A stretch of DNA of 64,000 bases, taken from positions 434,001 through 498,000 of the forward strand of contig CBDAQZ010000004.1 of the NCBI GenBank assembly GCA_965199335.1, written 5' to 3'. Shown here piece after piece: positions 45,134 to 55,600 of this stretch (positions within the stretch are counted from its first letter, which is position 1; each line of letters begins with the position of its first letter). Both the position numbers and the translations under genes were made by a program. A model generated the notes under the pieces. It had not been told where the DNA came from, searched no databases, and was given only the letters and a program-made list of their open reading frames with translations. The DNA is from CBDAQV01 sp965199335 (GTDB taxonomy: Bacteria; Pseudomonadota; Alphaproteobacteria; CALMVH01).

Positions 45134-47446
45134 ATGGCCGAGAACCCGACGCAGCTGCGCGAAGCAGCGCTGAGTTATCACGAAAAACCCGTCCCCGGTA
45201 AGCTGACCGTCAGGCCGACCAAGCCGCTTCTGACCCAGCGCGACCTGGCGCTGGCCTATTCGCCCGGCGTCGCCTTCGCGTGCGAGGAGATCGTCAAGGA
45301 TCCCGCGGCCGCCAGCCGCCTGACCGCGCGCGCCAACCTGGTCGCCGTCATCACCAACGGCACCGCCGTGCTGGGTCTGGGCGCGATCGGGCCGCTGGCC
45401 GCCAAGCCGGTGATGGAGGGCAAGGCCGTCCTGTTCAAGAAATTCGCCAATGTGGACGCCATCGACATTGAGATCGCGGAGACAGACCCAGCGAAGCTGG
45501 TCGACATCATCGCATCGCTGGAGCCGACCTTCGGCGGCATCAACTTGGAGGACATCAAGGCCCCGGAATGTTTCGAGGTCGAAAGCCGCCTGCGCGAGCG
45601 GATGAAGATCCCGGTCTTCCACGACGACCAGCACGGCACCGCGATCATCGTCGCCGCCGCCGTACGCAACTGGCTGAAGATCACGGGCCGCGATATCGCG
45701 CAGACCCGGCTGGTGGCGTCGGGCGCGGGCGCGGCGGCGCTGGCCTGCCTGGACCTGCTGGTGCATTTCGGATTGCGGCACGAGAACATCATGGTCACCG
45801 ACCTGGCAGGCGTCGTCTACCAGGGCCGCGAGGAGCTGATGGACGAGCACAAGCGGCGCTATGCCCGCCACACCGATGCGCGCGAACTGGCGCATGTTAT
45901 GGAAGGGGCCGACGTGTTCCTGGGCCTGTCGGCGGCAGGCGTATTGAAGCCCGAGCACGTGCAGCTCATGGCGCGCGCGCCCCTGGTGCTGGCGCTGGCC
46001 AACCCGACGCCGGAGATCATGCCGGACGAGGTGCGCGCCGTGCGACCGGACGCGATCATCGCCACCGGGCGCTCGGACTTCGCCAACCAGGTGAACAACG
46101 TGCTGTGCTTCCCGTTCATCTTCCGCGGCGCGCTGGACGTCGGCGCCACCACGATCAACGAAGCGATGAAGGTCGCCGCCGCCGAGGCCATCGCCGCGCT
46201 GGCGGAGGCCGAGCCCAGCGACGTGGTCAGCGGCGCCTATGACGGCGAGCATCCGCCCTTCGGACCCGAATACCTAATCCCCAAGCCGTTCGACCCGCGC
46301 CTGATCGTGGAGATCGCGCCCGCCGTGGCGCGCGCCGCGATGGACAGCGGCGTCGCCACCCGCCCGGTCGCCGATTTCGACGCCTACCGCGAGGAGCTGT
46401 CGCAGTTCGTCTACCGCTCCGGCCTGGTGATGCGCCCGATCTTCTCAAAGGCCAAGCGGGTGGAGAAGCGCGTCGCCTTCGCCGAGGGCGAGGAGGAACG
46501 CGTGCTACGCGCGGTGCAGGCGCTGGTCGACGAGGGGCTGGCGCGGCCGGTGCTGATCGGCCGCACCGAGGTGGTGCAGCGCCGCATCGACAAGCTGTCT
46601 CTGCGCATCCGCCCCGGCGAGCATTTCGACCTGACCGATCCCGAGCACGACCGCCGTTATCACGACTACTGGACGCTGTATCACCGGCTGATGCAGCGCA
46701 AGGGCGTCACCCCCGCCGACGCCCGCACCGTCGTGCGCACCAACGCCACGGTGATCGGCGCGCTGATGGTTCAGAAGCGCGAGGCGGACGCGCTGATCTG
46801 CGGCACGATCGGCAGCTATCATGACCACTTACGCCACGTTATCGACGTGCTGGGCGTGCGCGAGGGCGTGGCCAAGGTCTCGGCGTGCGAGGTGGTACTG
46901 CTGAACGCGGGCACGTTCTTCATCGTCGATCCCTACGTCTCGCCCGAGCCGAGCGCGGCGGAGATCGCGGAGATGGCGATGCTGGCCGCCGAGCAGGTGC
47001 GCCGCTTCGGCATCAAGCCCAAGGTGGCGCTGCTGTCGCATTCCAGTTTCGGCACGCACGACGACCGTCACGCCCGCCGCATGCGCGAGGCGCTGGAGTT
47101 GATCCGCCAGGCTTCGCCGGGGCTGGAGGTCGAGGGCGAGATGCAGGCCGATGCCGCCCTGTCCGAGGACGTGCGCCGCGCCATCTTCCCCAACTCGCGC
47201 CTCCGCGGCCAGGCCAATCTGCTGGTGATGCCGACGCTGGACGCGGCAAACATCTCGCTGAAAATGCTGAAGGCGATCAGCGACGGCCTGTCGATCGGCC
47301 CGATGCTGCTGGGTGCGGGCCGCACCGCGCATATCCTGACGCCGTCGGCCACGGTGCGCGGCATCCTGAACATGGCGGCGGTCGCGGCCGTCGACGCGCA
47401 GGAAAGCGAAGCCCAGATCGCGGCTAGTCTATCACCGCATATTTGA
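45134..47446 (+). CDS. maeB: NADP-dependent malic enzyme, MaeB type
   Basis: A 770-residue two-domain enzyme that decarboxylates malate to pyruvate with NADP+. Malic domain (1-~430): YSPGVAFACEEI, GTAVLGLGAIGP, VFHDDQHGTAIIVAAAV and VASGAGAAALACL; the C-terminal half (~430-770) is a phosphotransacetylase-like domain (ALICGTIGSYHDHLRHV) that usually regulates the enzyme through acetyl-CoA. Monocistronic, followed by a palindromic element. Confidence 0.96.
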   Translation: MAENPTQLREAALSYHEKPVPGKLTVRPTKPLLTQRDLALAYSPGVAFACEEIVKDPAAASRLTARANLVAVITNGTAVLGLGAIGPLAAKPVMEGKAVLFKKFANVDAIDIEIAETDPAKLVDIIASLEPTFGGINLEDIKAPECFEVESRLRERMKIPVFHDDQHGTAIIVAAAVRNWLKITGRDIAQTRLVASGAGAAALACLDLLVHFGLRHENIMVTDLAGVVYQGREELMDEHKRRYARHTDARELAHVMEGADVFLGLSAAGVLKPEHVQLMARAPLVLALANPTPEIMPDEVRAVRPDAIIATGRSDFANQVNNVLCFPFIFRGALDVGATTINEAMKVAAAEAIAALAEAEPSDVVSGAYDGEHPPFGPEYLIPKPFDPRLIVEIAPAVARAAMDSGVATRPVADFDAYREELSQFVYRSGLVMRPIFSKAKRVEKRVAFAEGEEERVLRAVQALVDEGLARPVLIGRTEVVQRRIDKLSLRIRPGEHFDLTDPEHDRRYHDYWTLYHRLMQRKGVTPADARTVVRTNATVIGALMVQKREADALICGTIGSYHDHLRHVIDVLGVREGVAKVSACEVVLLNAGTFFIVDPYVSPEPSAAEIAEMAMLAAEQVRRFGIKPKVALLSHSSFGTHDDRHARRMREALELIRQASPGLEVEGEMQADAALSEDVRRAIFPNSRLRGQANLLVMPTLDAANISLKMLKAISDGLSIGPMLLGAGRTAHILTPSATVRGILNMAAVAAVDAQESEAQIAASLSPHI

Positions 47447-47502
47447 TAATTTTACGGCGTAAGCCGATCGGGTGAGGGGCTACGCCGCTCTGCAAATCAG
47501 CC

Positions 47503-47536
47503 TCTCACCCCGACCCTCTCCCGCTGGGAGAGGGGG
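47503..47536. repeat. Palindromic element (CCCTCTCCC family)
   Basis: CTCACCCCGACCCTCTCCCG, then CTGGGAGAGGGGGAAA; the arms CCCTCTCCC and GGGAGAGGG are 4 bp apart. It lies between the convergent maeB and VOC stops and may terminate both. Confidence 0.7.
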
Positions 47537-47539
47537 AAA

Positions 47540-48310
47540 TTACGCAGCCTCGCTCACCAGCGCAAAGAACGTACCCTCGGGATCGCTACCGTGCAGGATC
47601 CATTCCCCGCCCGGCACTTGTTGCGGTTCGCGCGTAACCGTGCCGCCGGCTCCCCGGACGCGATCAGCCGCAGCAGCGATGCCGTCGACGCGGAAATAAT
47701 AGCGCCAAAGTGCCGCCGGCATCTCCGGCATCCTGGTCATGATTCCGCCCACAGGCTCTGCCCCACCGGGGGCGAACAGGTGGTATTTCCCCATCGGCCC
47801 CATATCCAGGGTATCGGTTAGCGTCCAGCCGAACAGCCCGGCGTAGAAATCGAAAGCGGTTTCGCCATCGCCCGCCATCAGCTCGCACCAGCCGATGGTG
47901 CCCGGCGTGTCGTGGCGCAAATCGGGCGGCGTGGCGGTTGGCAGCGGGTGGAACAGCACGAACACCGCACCCTGCGGATCGGCGACGACGGCGAAGCGGC
48001 CGATCTGCGGGATATCGGTCGGCGGACGATGAACCTTGCCGCCGCTGGCCGCGACCCTGGCCGCGAAGGGGTCGACATCGTCGACCGCGATATAGCCGAT
48101 CCAGCCCGGCCGGATGCCGCTGCCGCGCATCGCCTCGGACAGCGCCAGCATCCCCGCGACGCGGCCAGCATCGGTCAGGAAGGCGGTATAGGTGATATCG
48201 GACTGGCCGGCATCCTGCGTCTTCCAGCCTACGACAGTGGCGTAGAACGCGGCCGTGCCCGTGTCGGCGGCCATCAATTCGTACCAGACAAAGCGACCCT
48301 GGTTACCCAT
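47540..48310 (-). CDS. VOC-family (glyoxalase/dioxygenase-like) protein, two domains
   Basis: A 256-residue protein with two tandem VOC modules: FVWYELMAADTGTAAFYATVVGW (N) and IGWCELMAGDGETAFDFYAGLFGW (C), each ending with a strand such as GAVFVLFHP and GTFFALVSEA. The catalytic metal ligands are not clear. Starting ATG 48310 has GGGGG at 8 bp; other in-frame ATGs upstream are less likely. Divergent from the membrane protein by 50 bp. Function unknown, perhaps a small hydrophobic-substrate binder. Confidence 0.82.
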   Translation of the reverse strand: MGNQGRFVWYELMAADTGTAAFYATVVGWKTQDAGQSDITYTAFLTDAGRVAGMLALSEAMRGSGIRPGWIGYIAVDDVDPFAARVAASGGKVHRPPTDIPQIGRFAVVADPQGAVFVLFHPLPTATPPDLRHDTPGTIGWCELMAGDGETAFDFYAGLFGWTLTDTLDMGPMGKYHLFAPGGAEPVGGIMTRMPEMPAALWRYYFRVDGIAAAADRVRGAGGTVTREPQQVPGGEWILHGSDPEGTFFALVSEAA

Positions 48311-48360
48311 GCGACAAACCCCCATTGGAGAATGATCGCGCAAGCTGTACTGAATTCGCC

Positions 48361-49635
48361 ATGGACTCACAACAGGCTACCGCGCACCAATTGCAGACAC
48401 AGCGTATCCTGCGCACCGTCTTCATGACGATGCTGCTGGCGCGTCTGCTGTTCCCGTTCTTCAGTTCGCCGCTCGACCATCTGTTTTCCGACCCGCTGCG
48501 CCATTGGGACAATGGCCGGCACTTCCTGTCGCCCGATGTCATGGGCGCGGACGATCCGTATCTGTACCAGCTATGGCTGTTCCTGCTGCAACAGGCGGCG
48601 AAATCGAACCAGGCGGTCGTATTGCTGGGGACAGGCCTGCTGTGTGCCGCACTGCCCTATGGCTGGTACCGCGCCCTGCGCGAGCTGCTGCCGGAGGGCT
48701 GGTCCTATGGCGGCGCGATCGCGATCGGGCTGATGCCCGGCTTCGTCGGCATCTACGGCTATTTCATGAACGAGACGCTGTTGCTGACACTGATCGGCTT
48801 CGCAGTCTGGCTGAGCCTGCGCGCGATGCGTCTGGGCACCATTCCCGCCTTCGGCTTTGCCTGCGCCCTGTGGCTATTGGCCGGCTTCACCCGCACCGTG
48901 GCTCTGCCGATGGGCGGCTGCGTGATGGCCTATCTGTGGCTGGCGCAGCCGAACAAGGTCACCACGGCCGCCGTCGGCGCGGTGTTGCTGGCGGTCATCA
49001 TGGTACCGGCAGGCCAGCATGCGCGCAGCCAGCTGCATTACTTTGCCCCGTTCGGCAATATTTACCTGAACGAGATCTACCGTGACAGCGGCAAGGAATC
49101 GATCGTGATCGATACAGGCCCCCATGGCATCTATCAGTTTACCTGCCCCACTTACACCAATCCCGAATTCTATCCGTGGTCGTTCCATACCACGGACCGC
49201 ACCGGCAATTTTTCGATCCGTATCGACACCAGCAAGGGCATGGCGGACTGGATCGCCGAAAAGCAGCGCGCCGAACGCGCGAACAATTTCCCCTTCTGGC
49301 AGGACATGAAGGAGAATTTCCTGGCGCTGTGCTTCAGCCAGTCCTGGCCCGACAACGATATCCACGCCGCCAGCAACTGGCTGACGGTCTGGTCGCGCTG
49401 GCTATGGCCGCCGCTGATCCTGGTTGTCGCCTGCGGTGCCCTCGCCCGCCGCTTCACCGGCCGTGAATGGCTTCTACCCGTGCTGGGGCTCGGCATGTTC
49501 GTCTTCCTGGCCCTGCAGCACAGCGCTCCTATGGAGTCGCGTTTCCGCAAACCGATCGACCCGCTTTATATCGCTGCAATCGTGGTGATGCTGCACGGAT
49601 GGCATCGGCGCAGGACCGGCGACAGGAACGCCTGA
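48361..49635 (+). CDS. Polytopic membrane protein, possible GT-C-type glycosyltransferase
   Basis: A 424-residue protein with about nine membrane segments. After the first one comes the loop DPLRHWDNGRHF with two Asp, as in GT-C glycosyltransferases, and a large extracytoplasmic domain after ~ residue 225 (HYFAPFGNIYLNEIYRDSG..) with Trp and two Cys. No polyprenyl-specific motif, so the glycosyltransferase idea is weak. Starts MDSQQATAHQL. Divergent from the VOC gene and convergent with the RND operon. Confidence 0.6.
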   Translation: MDSQQATAHQLQTQRILRTVFMTMLLARLLFPFFSSPLDHLFSDPLRHWDNGRHFLSPDVMGADDPYLYQLWLFLLQQAAKSNQAVVLLGTGLLCAALPYGWYRALRELLPEGWSYGGAIAIGLMPGFVGIYGYFMNETLLLTLIGFAVWLSLRAMRLGTIPAFGFACALWLLAGFTRTVALPMGGCVMAYLWLAQPNKVTTAAVGAVLLAVIMVPAGQHARSQLHYFAPFGNIYLNEIYRDSGKESIVIDTGPHGIYQFTCPTYTNPEFYPWSFHTTDRTGNFSIRIDTSKGMADWIAEKQRAERANNFPFWQDMKENFLALCFSQSWPDNDIHAASNWLTVWSRWLWPPLILVVACGALARRFTGREWLLPVLGLGMFVFLALQHSAPMESRFRKPIDPLYIAAIVVMLHGWHRRRTGDRNA

Positions 49636-49648
49636 AAAGCGGCTTGCG

Positions 49649-51169
49649 TCAGGGAAATATCTCGCCGAACCCCAGATGGAATTTTTCGAATATCGACCCT
49701 GGCTCGTCCGCATGCGCCAGCGATGCCGAATCGGGATTGACCGGTTCAGGTTCCGGTAGCGGTCCCCAGCCGCCGCCCATCGCCTGGATCAGCGAAACGC
49801 GTGCGACGATACGCTGTGCCAGCGCATCGGCCTCTCCCTGCTTGGCGGTCAGCAATGTCGTCTGCGCGGTCACGACCTCAAGATAGGTGTTGAGGCCGTT
49901 GGCATAGCGATCGTTGGCGTATCTCAGCTGCAGGTCGGCAGCCTTGACCGCGTTGGATTGCGCGATCGCCTCCTGGTCAAGCAACCTGATCGACGCCAGC
50001 GCATCCTCGACATCGCGATAGGCGGTGAGGACGGTTTGGCGATAATTGCCGACCGTCTGATTGTAGGCCTCGCCCGCCTCGGCCAGTACGGCGTCGCGCT
50101 CACCCGCATCGAACAGCGAAAGCGCGCCGGTCGGCCCGATCGACCAGAACCGGCTGGGACCCTCGATCCAGTTCGACAGGTGCTGGCTTTCGAATCCGCC
50201 GCTGACATCGAGCTGAAAATCGGGATAGAAGGCGGCCCGCGCCACGCCGATATCGGCATTGGCCGCCGCGACGTGACGCTCTGCCGACGCGATGTCGGGA
50301 CGGCGTTGCAGCAGCTCGGACGGTATGCCGGCGGGTATGATCGGGGGATCGATGTTGAACGATGCAGGCGCCAGGGAAAAGGTCGAGCTCGCCTCGCCGA
50401 CCAGCAGGGCGATGGCGTGTTCCAGCTTGGACCGCGCCAGCGCCACGGCATCCGACTGCGCGATCGCCAGCTGCAGTTGCGATTGCGCCTGTGCCACGTC
50501 GACACCGGCGGCGACGCCCTGGTCGAAACGCTGCTGCGTCAGGTCGAGCGCCTGCTTGTAGGCGACGATCGTCTGCGCGAAGATGTTCATCAGCGCGTCC
50601 TGCTGGCGCAGCTGGAAATAGTCGGTTGCAAGATCGGCGTGCAACGAAAGGTTCAATGTCTCGAGGTCGTCCTCGGAGGCCTCAGTCCCGGCTTCAGCCA
50701 CGGCCAGCGAATTGCGCAGGCGGCCGAACACGTCGACATCGTAGGTCGCATCCGCGGAAAGGATGTGATCGTTGAAAGTGATCTCGCCCGTCTTGCTGAG
50801 CAGCGGCCGGTTGATCGACTGGCGCTCGCGCGTGGACGAGGCGTCCGTTTGTATGATCGGAAACAGTGCCGCCCCTGCCGCATCCACCGCCGCGCGCGAC
50901 TGCTGGAAGGCGGAGAACGCGGCGTAAAGGTTCTGGTTGGCGTCGGTCACTTCCGCCTCCAGAGAATCCAGGATCGGATCGTTGAACGCATGCCACCATT
51001 CACCGCGCGGGAATTCCGCCAGTGGCTGCGCGACCACCCAGCCGTCCACCGGAGCCTGTTCCTTGTACGCTTGTGGCACAGGAGTCCTGGGTACGTGGTA
51101 GTCGGGCGCCAGCGAGCACGACGCGAGCGCGATCACGACCGGAAAGGCGGCAAGGGTGCGCCGTTTCAT
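49649..51169 (-). CDS. NodT-type outer-membrane efflux lipoprotein
   Basis: A 506-residue TolC-like channel of the RND system. Lipobox VIALASC places the acylated Cys at residue 18. Two TolC repeat halves follow (RQQDALMNIFAQTIVAYKQAL ... LLQRRPDIASAERHVAAANADIGVARAAFYP, the NodT signature), ending with YANGLNTYLEVVTAQTTLL. Third gene of the operon; its ATG overlaps the MFP stop by ATGA. Confidence 0.93.
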   Translation of the reverse strand: MKRRTLAAFPVVIALASCSLAPDYHVPRTPVPQAYKEQAPVDGWVVAQPLAEFPRGEWWHAFNDPILDSLEAEVTDANQNLYAAFSAFQQSRAAVDAAGAALFPIIQTDASSTRERQSINRPLLSKTGEITFNDHILSADATYDVDVFGRLRNSLAVAEAGTEASEDDLETLNLSLHADLATDYFQLRQQDALMNIFAQTIVAYKQALDLTQQRFDQGVAAGVDVAQAQSQLQLAIAQSDAVALARSKLEHAIALLVGEASSTFSLAPASFNIDPPIIPAGIPSELLQRRPDIASAERHVAAANADIGVARAAFYPDFQLDVSGGFESQHLSNWIEGPSRFWSIGPTGALSLFDAGERDAVLAEAGEAYNQTVGNYRQTVLTAYRDVEDALASIRLLDQEAIAQSNAVKAADLQLRYANDRYANGLNTYLEVVTAQTTLLTAKQGEADALAQRIVARVSLIQAMGGGWGPLPEPEPVNPDSASLAHADEPGSIFEKFHLGFGEIFP

Positions 51170-52641
51170 TTCGCGCCGTTTCCGTCCGTTCCGGGCATGG
51201 TCTGGCCGCTGTCGGGCTGGTCGCCGGTTTTGTCGGTATTGCCGTCATCGCCCTTCTGGTCCGGCTTGCTGGGAGCCTTGGAAACCTTCGTGACGGGCTC
51301 GGTGCTGCCGCGCGAGGGCTGGACATCCTTTTGCTGCGTGTTTTCCTTGCCCTTGGCACCGGATGATGATCCACTATCCTTGCCATCGTCCTTCTTGTCG
51401 GAATGGCCATCCTGGCTGGCGGTGGTGCCCTGGTTGGACGGCGCGGCGATCTTGACCTGCTGGCCCTCGGCCAGGGAGTCGGGTGGGTTCAGGACGATCT
51501 GCTCGTCCTTGCCGACGCCCGAAACCAGCTCGACGGTGTTGCCGAAGTCGCGTCCGACCTGGACCTCCTTCAGGTGCACCTTGTTGTCGGCACCGACGAC
51601 CGCCAGCTGCATGCCATGAGCGCGGAAGATCAGCGTGTTCGCCGGTACGCGCACCGCACCTGAAATATTGTCGCTCGGTACTTCCAGATGCACGTCGACA
51701 TAGGCGCCGGGAAGCAGCATGCCGTCGTGATTGTCGATATCGACCTCGGTAAGCAATGTACGCGAGGCATTGTCGATCGAGTGCGAGGTACGCGCGACGA
51801 CCCCCTTGAAAGTCTGCCCGGGTCGTTCGACCAGACGCAGGTCGGCCTTCATTCCGGAGGTAACATAGGGTGACTGGTTCTGCGGAACCGGTACGAACGT
51901 GCGCAGCCGGTCGATCGCGGCGACACGGAACAATTCCCTGCCCGTGACCGCGGTGCCGGAGCCTCCGCCAGTGCCGATGCCCGACGTTACCAGCTGTCCG
52001 ATATCGGTATTGCGCTCGGTAACGACGCCGTCGAACGGCGCATAGATTTTTTCGAACGATTGCAGCGCCTCGTAATGCTTCACATTGGCCTGCGCAGCGT
52101 CGACCCCGGCTTTTTGCGCCGCTTCGTTGCTGGCGCTCTGGTCGGCCTCCTCGCGCGAAACCGCGGCGGTCTTGACCAGAGCCTGATAGCGCTTGTTGGT
52201 GACGACGGCCAGGTCGTAATTGGCTTTTGCCGTGCCGACGGCGGCCTTGGCCTGTTCCAGCTGCTGGTCCAGTTCGGGGGTTTCGATCACCGCGATCAAC
52301 TGGCCTTTCTTGACCTTCTCGCCAATGTCGAAATACCAGGCCTTCAGGTAACCGTCGGTACGTGCGTAGAGCGGCGCGTCCACGAAGGCCTCCAGATTGC
52401 CGGGCAGATTCAAGTCGTCCGTATCGGGTCCGACCGATGGCTTCAGTACACTGACCGTCGGAGTCGATTCGGCCAGGGTGCTGCGCTTCAGGTCGGCATG
52501 GGACAGCATGCGGACCACGATGCCGATCACTGCAAGCGCCAGAAGCACGATGATCAGAAGGATCACCCAGATCCGGCTGCGGCTCTTATGTGGCTTGTCG
52601 TCGCCCAGTCGTTTGCCGACCAGAGTGTTGCTTGTGGACAT
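51166..52641 (-). CDS. RND efflux periplasmic adaptor with long tail
   Basis: A 491-residue membrane-fusion protein linking the RND pump to the outer-membrane channel. A membrane anchor (25-45), the biotinyl-lipoyl and barrel-sandwich region (ARTDGYLKAWYFDIGEKVKKGQLIAVIETPELDQQLEQ), a helical hairpin, and beta-barrel (GAYVDVHLEVPSD). After ~ residue 395 there is a tail of about 90 residues, rich in Lys, Asp, Gly, Ser and Gln, absent from most relatives. Second in the operon, 3 bp after the RND gene. Confidence 0.92.
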   Translation of the reverse strand: MSTSNTLVGKRLGDDKPHKSRSRIWVILLIIVLLALAVIGIVVRMLSHADLKRSTLAESTPTVSVLKPSVGPDTDDLNLPGNLEAFVDAPLYARTDGYLKAWYFDIGEKVKKGQLIAVIETPELDQQLEQAKAAVGTAKANYDLAVVTNKRYQALVKTAAVSREEADQSASNEAAQKAGVDAAQANVKHYEALQSFEKIYAPFDGVVTERNTDIGQLVTSGIGTGGGSGTAVTGRELFRVAAIDRLRTFVPVPQNQSPYVTSGMKADLRLVERPGQTFKGVVARTSHSIDNASRTLLTEVDIDNHDGMLLPGAYVDVHLEVPSDNISGAVRVPANTLIFRAHGMQLAVVGADNKVHLKEVQVGRDFGNTVELVSGVGKDEQIVLNPPDSLAEGQQVKIAAPSNQGTTASQDGHSDKKDDGKDSGSSSGAKGKENTQQKDVQPSRGSTEPVTKVSKAPSKPDQKGDDGNTDKTGDQPDSGQTMPGTDGNGAK

Positions 52642-52644
52642 CGA

Positions 52645-55600
52645 TCAGATCCTCGCCTCGCGCGCCGCGACTTTCTTTTGTCGGCGGCCGTGCATGATGG
52701 CAAAAACGGTGGGAACGAAAAATAACGTGGAGCCGGTGGCGACGGTCAGGCCGCCGATGACGGCGCGGCCCAGGGGCGCGTTCTGCTCGCCGCCCTCGCC
52801 GAGGCCCAGCGCCATGGGAATCATGCCGATGATCATCGCCAGCGCCGTCATCAGAACCGGGCGAAAGCGGGTAAAACCGGCTTCGATCGCGGCGGAAACG
52901 GGATCGAGGCCATCGTGCAGACGCTCGCGGGCGAAGCTGACCACCAGGATACTATTGGCGGTGGCGACGCCCATGCACATGATCGCACCGGTCAGCGCCG
53001 GGACCGAAAGCGGGGTGAAGGTCAGGAACAGCATCCAGACGATACCGGCCAGCGCGCCGGGCAAGGCCATGATAATGATGAAGGGATCGAGCCAGGACTG
53101 GAAGTTCACGACGATCAGCAGATAGACCAGTATGATCGCGAAGGCGAGGCCGCCCAGCAATTCGCTGTAGGCGCTTTTCATCGTCTGCGCCTGCCCACGC
53201 ACCGAGACCGTCGATCCCTTCGGCAGGTCCTTCAGTGCGTCGTTCACGATAGCGTCGACGCGGTTCGCGACCGAGCCGAGATCGGTATCCTGCACCCCGG
53301 CATAGACGTCCAGCGTCGGAGCGGCGTTGTAGTGCGAGACGGTGGTGGGTCCACTTGTGCGTCCGAACGTGGCCAGATTCGACAACAGCGAAACTGGCCC
53401 ATTCGCGCCGCTGATAGAGGTATTGCGTAAATCGTCTAGGGTGGTCAGCCGGTATTGTGGCGCCTGGGTGGCGATATTGTACTGCACGCCGGTTTTCTTA
53501 TCGACCCAGAAAGTGGGCGCGGTCTGGAAGCTGCCCGACAACGCAACCAGCAGATTGCTGCCGATGTCCTTCTGCGTAAGGCCGACCTCCATCGCCTTTA
53601 TCCTATCGACATTGACATCGATCTGCGGCTGGTCGAAGCCTTGTTGCATGTGGACGTCGACGGCGCCCGGAACCAGCCTGATCTGCTCCATGACCTTGTT
53701 AAGCCATACGCGATTTTCTTCCAGCTTGTAGCCGCGCACCTGTACGTCGATCGGCGAGGGAAGGCCAAAGTTGAGAATCTGGCTAGTGATGTCGGCAGGC
53801 AAGAACGAAAATGTGATCGAAGGAAATGCATTGGGCAACTGCTTGCGGATTTCACGTACGTAGTCGGCTGTGGGTTTATGATCTTCTTTCAACTGTACCT
53901 GGATGTCGGCGTCCTGGGGGCCGACCACGCCCGAGCTGGTGTAGGTCAGATTCAGGCCGCTGTTCGGTATGCCGATATTGTCGGTGATGCTGTCCAGCTG
54001 GTCCGCAGGAATGATCTGGCGCAGCCTTTCCTCGATCTGATCGCACAGCTTGGCCGTATCTTCCACGCGCAGACCGCTTTGCGCGCGGACGTGCATCTTG
54101 AACTGCCCGGCGTCGACCGAGGGGAAGAAGTCGAAGCCGACGAAAAAGATCAATCCAAGCGACAGGGCGCAAATAATCAGAAAAACGGGTGCGAAGATGC
54201 GGCGGCTGGCGACAGCGCCCTTGATGACGCCGTGATAGCGTTCGCGCAAGGCTTCGAAGCGATGTTCGAAGCCAAGCTGGAAACGGCCGAAGACGGTGGC
54301 GCCGCGCTGTGCGTCATGCGCCTCGTCATGCGTCTTCAGCCAGTAATTGGCCAGCGTCGGCACCAGCGTCCGCGACAGGATGTAGGAGGCCAGCATGGCG
54401 AAGACGACCGATTCGGCCAGAGGCACGAACAGGAACCCCGATACGCCGGAAAGGGCGAACATCGGGATGAACACGATACAGATGGCCAGCGTCGAAACCA
54501 GTGCCGGGATCGCGATCTGGTGGGCGCCGTCCAGGATCGCCTGCGTGATCTCCTTGCCCTGTTCCAGATGGTAGTTGATGTTCTCGATCGTCACCGTCGC
54601 ATCGTCGACCAGGATGCCGACGGCCAGCGCCAGCCCGCCTAGCGTCATGATGTTCATGGTGTTGCCGAGCGCCGACAGACAGATGATCGAGGACAGAATG
54701 GCCAGCGGGATCGAGATCGTGATGATCGCCGTGCTGCGCAGGCTGCCCAGGAACAACAGTATCATGGTGCCGGTCAGCAATGCGGCGATAACGGCTTCAC
54801 GCACGACGCCGGATACGGCTGCCTTGACGAAAATCGACTGGTCGGCGATCGGCTTGACTGTCAATGACGGCGGCAGGCCGGCCTGGATCTGAACCAGATT
54901 GTCCTTGACCCGGTTTACCACGTCCAGTGTGGAAGCGCGGCCGATCTTGAGAACGTTCATCAAAACGCCGCGGCTGCCGTCTAGGCGGACGATGTTGGTT
55001 TCCGGCGGATGGCCGTCGCGGACATTCGCCACGTCGCTGATGCGGATCACGGTGCCGTTCGACATCTTGATCGGCGCGTCATTCAGCTCCTCCGGTTTCA
55101 GCGGACTGGCGTTCAATTCGATGTTGTATTCCGTCTCGCCGATTTTTTCCGTGCCGGCTGGGATGACCAGGTTCTGGTTGCCGATCGCGTTACTGACGTC
55201 CTGGCCTGACAGGCCATAGAAACGCAGCTTGCGTGGATCGATATCCACCTGGATCTGGCGCATCGCACCACCGTAAGGATAAGGCAGCGCTGCACCCTGC
55301 ACCGTCGCCAGCTGGGTGCGGATGAAGTTCTGGCCCAGATCGTTGATCTCTGTTTCCGACAGGGTCGGGCTGGTCAGCGCCAGCTGGATGATCGGCACGC
55401 TCGATGCGTTGTAGGATACGACCAGCGGCGGCGTCGTGCCCGGCGGATCGGTCTTGAGCACAGTCTGCGATATAGCGGTGATCTGCGCTACCGCCATGTC
55501 GGGATTGACCGTCGGCTGGAAGAAGAACTTCACCACCGCCACGCCGTTCAGCGACTGCGATTCGATATGCTCGATATCGTTGACGGTCGTGGTGCCCGCC

